Shown: in pieces, positions 62,001 to 64,000 of the stretch
Position numbering within the stretch: position 1 is the stretch's first letter
Layout: each line of letters begins with the position of its first letter
NCBI GenBank assembly: GCA_007844125.1
Contig: CM017558.1
Coordinates: 32,018,230 to 32,082,229 of the forward strand
DNA length: 64,000 nucleotides
Direction of reading: 5' to 3'
Source: Sinonovacula constricta
Taxonomy: Eukaryota; Mollusca; Bivalvia; Cardiida; Solecurtidae
Translations under genes and position numbers: made by a program
Notes under the pieces: generated by a model
What the model was told of the DNA's origin: nothing
The model's input: only the letters and a program-made list of their open reading frames with translations
The model's database searches: none

Positions 62001-64000
62001 GTGATTAAACTGAACAACTGCAACCATTTTATTACCAAAGTCAAAATGAATAATAAAGAATAAAGATACATGCTCCACAGTTGTTTAAAATACTTTGTTA
62101 TAAATAGGCCGGTTTCATCAAATCTAAGTCATTAAAAGTAAAAGAATCAAATAAAAAAATGACAACCTTTAATGGGTGTGTGAATATAATTTCGATTTAG
62201 TTATTTATCAATATACTTATCAATAACAAGTTATTTATTAATACACTTATCAATAACATATTTCTTTTCATTTTTAAAGGGATACAAGCTTCGAGATGCT
62301 TTCATCGCAGCTCAAGGTATAATATGATTTAACTGTTTATATAACTTGACTGTGTGTTTTTGTATACATGCATGTAAGCCTGTATTCGCATTCAGACCGA
62401 TCTTCAAATCCTACGGATATTTATCAGATGCATCTATTTATATTTGTAATAAAGAAGTAATCGGAACAAATATAAACAATTGCTAAACCATCCACAGTTT
62501 TTTTGTCGTTTTGTCCAAAAATGCATTTAACATTAATAATTTTATGCTGCAAGTCAAAGACACCTTTAAATTTTTCTTTATATCAGGGACAACGAAAGAA
62601 ACCATTGGTGATTTCTGGAGACTTATATGGAAGAAAAAAATCAAAATAATAGTTATGCTGACAGAACTATATGAAGAAGGAAAGGTAGGCCGTTTCTTAT
62701 TTTTAGTTACAACATGGTTTTTCAGTCATAAAACGAAACAATTAAATAGTTTATCGGTGACTTTTGTTAGTTGATGTTGATTGTTGCAAAGAAACATTAA
62801 GAAGTTCTTTGTCAAAGCGGAATCAGTTCCAGTCTATGTTTTATTCATGTATTTATATATGTGTCTATCTATATCTCCCTCTATCTCTAAATATCTATGT
62901 GGTATGTTCCAGATGAAGTGTGAGCGGTATTGGGACTCAACAAGCCCGGTCACTTTCGGCGACATAACAGTCACTGTACTATCCGAGGAACAGTTTGCAG
63001 AATTCACTATCAGGACATTTCAAGCAAAGTCTGTAAGCATTTGCAGCGTGATACTGCCTTCAGTCGTTTTATCAATTATCAATTAATCTGAGTTAGTATT
63101 GCTCAATTAAACTAACGCCCAATGTCCAAGAAACAATACAGTACTTACACTTTTTTTTATAAATACACTCTGGCGATTTGCTTCACTTATCTATATGTAA
63201 TCGTATTTATATGCAGGTCAGCAATAAGTCGCCTCTGCTAGTACATCAGTACCACTACACGGCCTGGCCTGATAAAGCTTGTCCGGGCGGAACAGCCAGC
63301 CTGCTCTGTTTTTGGGGCCGTGTTAACAAAGATAACCCGAAGTCCGACACTCCTTGGCTCGTCCACTGCAGGTTGTTCTGAGTACTTTAAAACATCAATG
63401 TATTTTAAGAAACTGCTGGCATTTCATTGGGGTTCACTTTAAGCAACTTACCTTTACAAATAAATTTGGTCTAAACAAGCAATTAACAAATTATCAAACA
63501 CGTTCGGCGGTGTGTTTTATTTCGGACTTTTGATAGAACACTGCCTTCTGTCATAGGGTTAGCGTCGCTAGCTGTTATGTCTTCAGCCATTCTCTGCGTG
63601 GGTTTGAGTCCCGATTGCGACAGCACTACTGATCAGGTCATCCAACGTACATGCGGTGCGCCGAAATGTTAATCTTAGATCTTCCTTCAGCATACAATGC
63701 TGGATGTTACTAAAACTTGTATGACTGTGTTTCAAAAACTCAACAGAGTTAAGAAAAGTATGAGCTTATTAGTTGCCTAGTGTTATGTTCATACAGTCGT
63801 ATTATAATACATGTCTTCCTTTCTTTTTATAAGCAGGATAAAATTAATCTGGGTGTAAATCATTATGGTATTTATTATTGCCTGATAACAAACTTAGTCT
63901 TACAATCCAATCAGTGGAGAGGTAGGTAGATAAGCCTATTCGCTTATCATCCTGTAAGTTGCGTTCGATTTTTCATAAACCGTTTTACATCCACCCTCAG
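44201..64000 (+). CDS. Gene 2: receptor-type tyrosine phosphatase with EGF ectodomain (3' end beyond window)
   Basis: Paralogue of gene 1, predicted to be a single-pass membrane receptor phosphatase. Seventeen exons join without a stop over about 671 codons: signal peptide, seven EGF modules, transmembrane exon, linker, and PTP D1 as far as the catalytic Cys (exon end 63371). The sequence stops at an AG at 63999-64000 that is in the right place for the next acceptor, so the P-loop exon and all of D2 would lie outside. It has no FTP domains and no equivalent of gene 1's first five exons. D1 exon lengths equal those of gene 1. Whether it is expressed cannot be seen, but the frame is fully open, which argues for a working gene. 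Confidence 0.85.
44256..46060. other. First intron of gene 2, nothing seen
   Basis: 1.8 kb between the signal-peptide exon and the first EGF exon. This is where gene 1-like FTP exons would be expected, and none was found in either strand. A 91-codon open frame at 45478-45753 has no recognised motif. Confidence 0.5.
46061..46198 (+). CDS. Gene 2 exon 2: EGF module lacking two cysteines
   Basis: This 138-bp, phase 1-1 exon encodes [29 protein letters not shown] and [10 protein letters not shown]. The first two of the eight family cysteines are missing (VGAAG for EC..G, and TGY for the next Cys). The remaining six could still pair. It is the first module after the signal peptide, and its altered 5' end may reflect loss of the preceding FTP-encoding exons. 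Confidence 0.85.
46767..46907 (+). CDS. Gene 2 exon 3: EGF module
   Basis: This 141-bp, phase 1-1 exon encodes [31 protein letters not shown] and [10 protein letters not shown]. Eight cysteines are present and the module is strongly basic. The acceptor is ATCCAG and the donor GTAATT. Confidence 0.87.
47029..47118 (+). repeat. Compound (GAT)n-(GCT)n-(GAT)n microsatellite
   Basis: Runs of GAT, GCT, GAT and GGT in gene 2's intron between EGF exons 3 and 4. The Ser/Ala-rich minus-strand frame through it is a repeat artefact. Confidence 0.92.
47227..47367 (+). CDS. Gene 2 exon 4: EGF module
   Basis: This 141-bp, phase 1-1 exon encodes [32 protein letters not shown] and [10 protein letters not shown]. 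It is of the 'CNKK.GHCD.GCSPG' subtype, closest to gene 1 module 4 (21479). The conserved Trp of GW is Arg here (PGRRG). Confidence 0.88.
47714..47854 (+). CDS. Gene 2 exon 5: EGF module
   Basis: This 141-bp, phase 1-1 exon encodes [32 protein letters not shown] and [10 protein letters not shown]. It has eight cysteines, acceptor TTTCAG and donor GTTGCG, like the GTTATT donor of gene 1 module 5, its probable counterpart. Confidence 0.87.
48465..48605 (+). CDS. Gene 2 exon 6: EGF module
   Basis: This 141-bp, phase 1-1 exon encodes [32 protein letters not shown] and [10 protein letters not shown], with eight cysteines. The acceptor TTCAAAG is unusual and is shared with gene 1 module 6. Confidence 0.87.
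48665..48765 (+). repeat. Dispersed hairpin repeat, eroded 5' fragment
   Basis: 'AAGAAGTGCGAGTTTAGAGC' followed by TCTGCACACC matches the family start. The hairpin and the rest are not recognisable. Confidence 0.45.
49100..49240 (+). CDS. Gene 2 exon 7: EGF module
   Basis: This 141-bp, phase 1-1 exon encodes [32 protein letters not shown] and [13 protein letters not shown]. It is nearly identical in pattern to gene 1 module 9. The following intron of about 6.5 kb is filled with mobile elements. Confidence 0.9.
49789..50647. mobile_element. Non-autonomous pogo/Tigger-like DNA transposon
   Basis: The element has perfect 14-bp terminal inverted repeats, CAGTAAAACCTCTC at the left and its complement ending at 50647, flanked on both sides by TA (49787-49788 and 50648-50649), the target duplication of Tc1/mariner-pogo transposons. 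Subterminal 'CCTCTAAGCAGCGG' / 'CCTCTGAGCAGCAAC' repeats occur near both ends. The 859-bp interior has no convincing transposase frame, so it would need a transposase from elsewhere. It lies in the long intron of gene 2 between exons 7 and 8. Confidence 0.85.
52040..52302 (+). other. Possible 5' remnant of the same retroelement
   Basis: An 86-codon open frame precedes the RT relic in the same orientation. It has no motif I recognise. Proximity suggests it is upstream retroelement sequence, but nothing in it proves this. Confidence 0.25.
52320..53175 (+). pseudogene. Broken reverse-transcriptase relic (retroelement)
   Basis: One frame reads [20 protein letters not shown], then [11 protein letters not shown] (the YxDD catalytic box of reverse transcriptases), [12 protein letters not shown], '[16 protein letters not shown]' and [18 protein letters not shown], with three in-frame stops (near 52601, 52678 and 52710). 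Toward 53030-53190 a second frame carries '[20 protein letters not shown]', showing a frameshift. The family resembles Penelope-like or related retroelements; the class is not certain. It sits in gene 2's long intron and is dead. Confidence 0.75.
53788..53905 (+). repeat. Dispersed hairpin repeat, 5' half
   Basis: 'CAGGAAGTGCGAGGTTGGAG', 'CAGTCGGTCCTTTTGCCGAC' and 'CGTTTCAAGGCGGTAACTG' match the 5' half. The downstream TTGGCTTGCATG half is absent. Confidence 0.65.
54590..54860 (-). mobile_element. tRNA-derived SINE (minus strand)
   Basis: Read on the minus strand, the head near 54857-54745 has box A 'TAGCTCAGGTGGTAGAGCG' and box B GGTTCAAACCC, followed by a body with 'GGGCCGCCCGGGTCCAGTCC' and an end near 54590. 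It is a different subfamily from the SINE at 20.7 kb. The anticodon arm does not pair, so a functional tRNA is unlikely. Confidence 0.72.
55710..55850 (+). CDS. Gene 2 exon 8: membrane-proximal EGF module
   Basis: This 141-bp, phase 1-1 exon encodes [32 protein letters not shown] and [10 protein letters not shown]. It is the direct counterpart of gene 1 module 10, with the same GTAAGT donor. Confidence 0.9.
56296..56425 (+). CDS. Gene 2 exon 9: transmembrane segment
   Basis: This 130-bp exon, with the same length and phases as gene 1's, encodes a stalk, a hydrophobic run '[18 protein letters not shown]' and [12 protein letters not shown] as stop-transfer. The stalk sequence differs from gene 1, but the last ten residues are nearly the same. 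Confidence 0.92.
56570..56905 (+). repeat. GTC/CAGTC-rich minisatellite, gene 2
   Basis: Irregular iterations such as 'CCAGTCAGTCC', 'CGTCTGTCCGTC' and 'TTGTCAGTC' occupy the position of the gene 1 array, after the transmembrane exon. It was inherited at the gene duplication and has since diverged. Confidence 0.72.
57731..57822 (+). CDS. Gene 2 exon 10: juxtamembrane linker with Tyr motif
   Basis: This 92-bp exon enters in phase 2, leaves in phase 1, and encodes [20 protein letters not shown] and then [11 protein letters not shown]. It is 39 bp longer than gene 1's exon. The YETAYDN stretch contains two tyrosines that could be docking or self-regulated sites; this is inference. Confidence 0.8.
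58055..58330 (-). repeat. Dispersed hairpin repeat, minus-strand copy
   Basis: On the minus strand it shows the same order of blocks as 17085-17345: 'AGGAAGTGCGAGGTTAGAGC', 'AAAACCGGTTTAAGCACCCC', the CAGTCGG/CCGACTG hairpin, 'GTTCCAAGGCGGTAACTGTC' and the 'GCTTGGCTTGCATGTAAAAT' half. It is the best preserved copy in the window. Confidence 0.72.
59518..59745 (+). repeat. Dispersed hairpin repeat, diverged plus-strand copy
   Basis: 'GGGTTAGAGCTCTGTAAAAC', CAGTCGGTCCC, then TTAAATGACTAATCACA and 'CATGATGAATGCTCAAAGGA' match the family in order. The 'CCAAGGCGGTAAC' block is mostly lost. Confidence 0.65.
60030..60208 (+). CDS. Gene 2 exon 11: juxtamembrane to PTP D1
   Basis: This 179-bp exon enters in phase 1, leaves in phase 0 at GTG|GTGTGT, and encodes [20 protein letters not shown] and [13 protein letters not shown]. 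It is 42 bp (14 codons) shorter than gene 1's exon because the EPLALRYRISDDED part is absent. Confidence 0.88.
60916..61003 (+). CDS. Gene 2 exon 12: PTP D1, KNRY motif
   Basis: This 88-bp exon encodes [19 protein letters not shown] and [11 protein letters not shown]. The phosphotyrosine-recognition Tyr is present. It has the same borders as gene 1. Confidence 0.92.
61005..61300 (+). repeat. CAT/ATACGCATCA minisatellite, gene 2
   Basis: 'CAGTCATACGCATC', 'GTGCATCAGTCA', 'TGCATCACTTATACACATCA' and similar words start right after the KNRY exon donor. It is the counterpart of the gene 1 array and more regular. Confidence 0.68.
61714..61790 (+). CDS. Gene 2 exon 13: PTP D1, DYINA motif
   Basis: This 77-bp exon encodes [20 protein letters not shown] followed by ASHID and ends at GTAAGT. 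It is the direct counterpart of gene 1's 77-bp exon. Confidence 0.92.
62280..62316 (+). CDS. Gene 2 exon 14: PTP D1 microexon
   Basis: This 37-bp exon encodes [12 protein letters not shown] and is flanked by TAAAG and GTATAA. Length and phase are identical to gene 1's microexon. Confidence 0.87.
62587..62684 (+). CDS. Gene 2 exon 15: PTP D1, FW motif
   Basis: This 98-bp exon encodes [20 protein letters not shown] and TELYEEGK. The Glu of the WE motif is Lys (IWKKK), a departure from the family that gene 1 does not share. Confidence 0.92.
62913..63032 (+). CDS. Gene 2 exon 16: PTP D1 central sheet
   Basis: This 120-bp, phase 0-0 exon encodes [20 protein letters not shown] and a segment ending [10 protein letters not shown]. 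It is very close to gene 1 at the base level across the whole exon. Confidence 0.93.
63217..63371 (+). CDS. Gene 2 exon 17: PTP D1, WPD loop and catalytic Cys
   Basis: This 155-bp exon encodes [13 protein letters not shown] and ends PWLVHC plus two bases of Ser. Both the general-acid Asp and the nucleophile Cys are intact. The downstream P-loop exon would start at or after the window edge. Confidence 0.94.
63552..63650 (+). mobile_element. Degenerate tRNA-SINE-like head (gene 2 intron)
   Basis: 'TGTCATAGGGTTAGCGTCGC' followed by a box-B-like GGGTTTGAGTCCC is the counterpart of 32808-32905 in gene 1. It is recognisable as homologous intron sequence rather than a recent insertion. Confidence 0.45.
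63895..64000 (+). repeat. Same acceptor/P-loop mini-repeat in gene 2
   Basis: Near 63900-63930 there is 'CAATCAGTGGAGAGG', matching copy 1 of the gene 1 mini-repeat. Then comes a spacer with 'CTGTAAGTTGCG' and 'TTTTTCATAAACCG', and the window ends on 'CATCCACCCTCAG', an acceptor of the next copy. The duplication therefore predates the gene duplication. The window edge hides whether the next copy is live. Confidence 0.7.

Overview
The window is eukaryotic genomic DNA: AT-rich, with coding sequence split into short GT-AG exons and many decayed repeats. The domain mix (galactose-binding FTP/F5-8C-like domains and 8-cysteine MEGF-type EGF modules joined to a transmembrane segment and tandem tyrosine-phosphatase domains), together with tRNA-derived SINEs, points to a lophotrochozoan, most likely a bivalve mollusc. 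The species call is inference.

Two related genes lie head to tail on the + strand. Gene 1 (about 3.1-39.7 kb) can be followed through 33 exons that join in one open frame of about 1,465 codons: an N-terminal EGF-like exon, two FTP-type domains (two exons each), ten EGF exons, one transmembrane exon, a juxtamembrane linker, a phosphatase domain D1 with all catalytic motifs, and a D2 domain with altered catalytic motifs, ending in a stop at 39703-39705. Its signal-peptide exon was not found. Gene 2 (44.2 kb to beyond the right edge) has a clear signal-peptide exon, seven EGF exons, the transmembrane exon and D1 up to the catalytic Cys; the window ends exactly at an acceptor-like AG where the next exon could begin. 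Gene 2 has no FTP domains. Most EGF exons are exactly 141 bp and phase 1-1. The D1 exons have identical lengths in the two genes (88, 77, 37, 98, 120, 155 bp), and some intron sequence is alignable, so the pair arose by segmental duplication.

The introns record repeated local duplication. There are decayed EGF pseudoexons and a roughly 207-bp periodic series of EGF-tail relics at 12.5-14.8 kb. The acceptor and first codons of the catalytic P-loop exon are present in three copies (33.26-33.48 kb). The end of the matching D2 exon and its donor recur in four partial copies (39.19-39.52 kb), one of which forms a possible in-frame 48-bp microexon.

Mobile and repetitive DNA includes a pogo/Tigger-like non-autonomous DNA transposon with TA target duplication (49789-50647), a broken reverse-transcriptase relic (about 52.3-53.2 kb), tRNA-derived SINEs, an unclassified hairpin-containing repeat in at least eight copies, a foldback element, minisatellites shared by the two genes in equivalent introns, and several microsatellites. 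I see no other convincing gene. The likely biology is a lineage-expanded family of cell-surface phosphatases with variable glycan- or protein-binding ectodomains; ligands are unknown.
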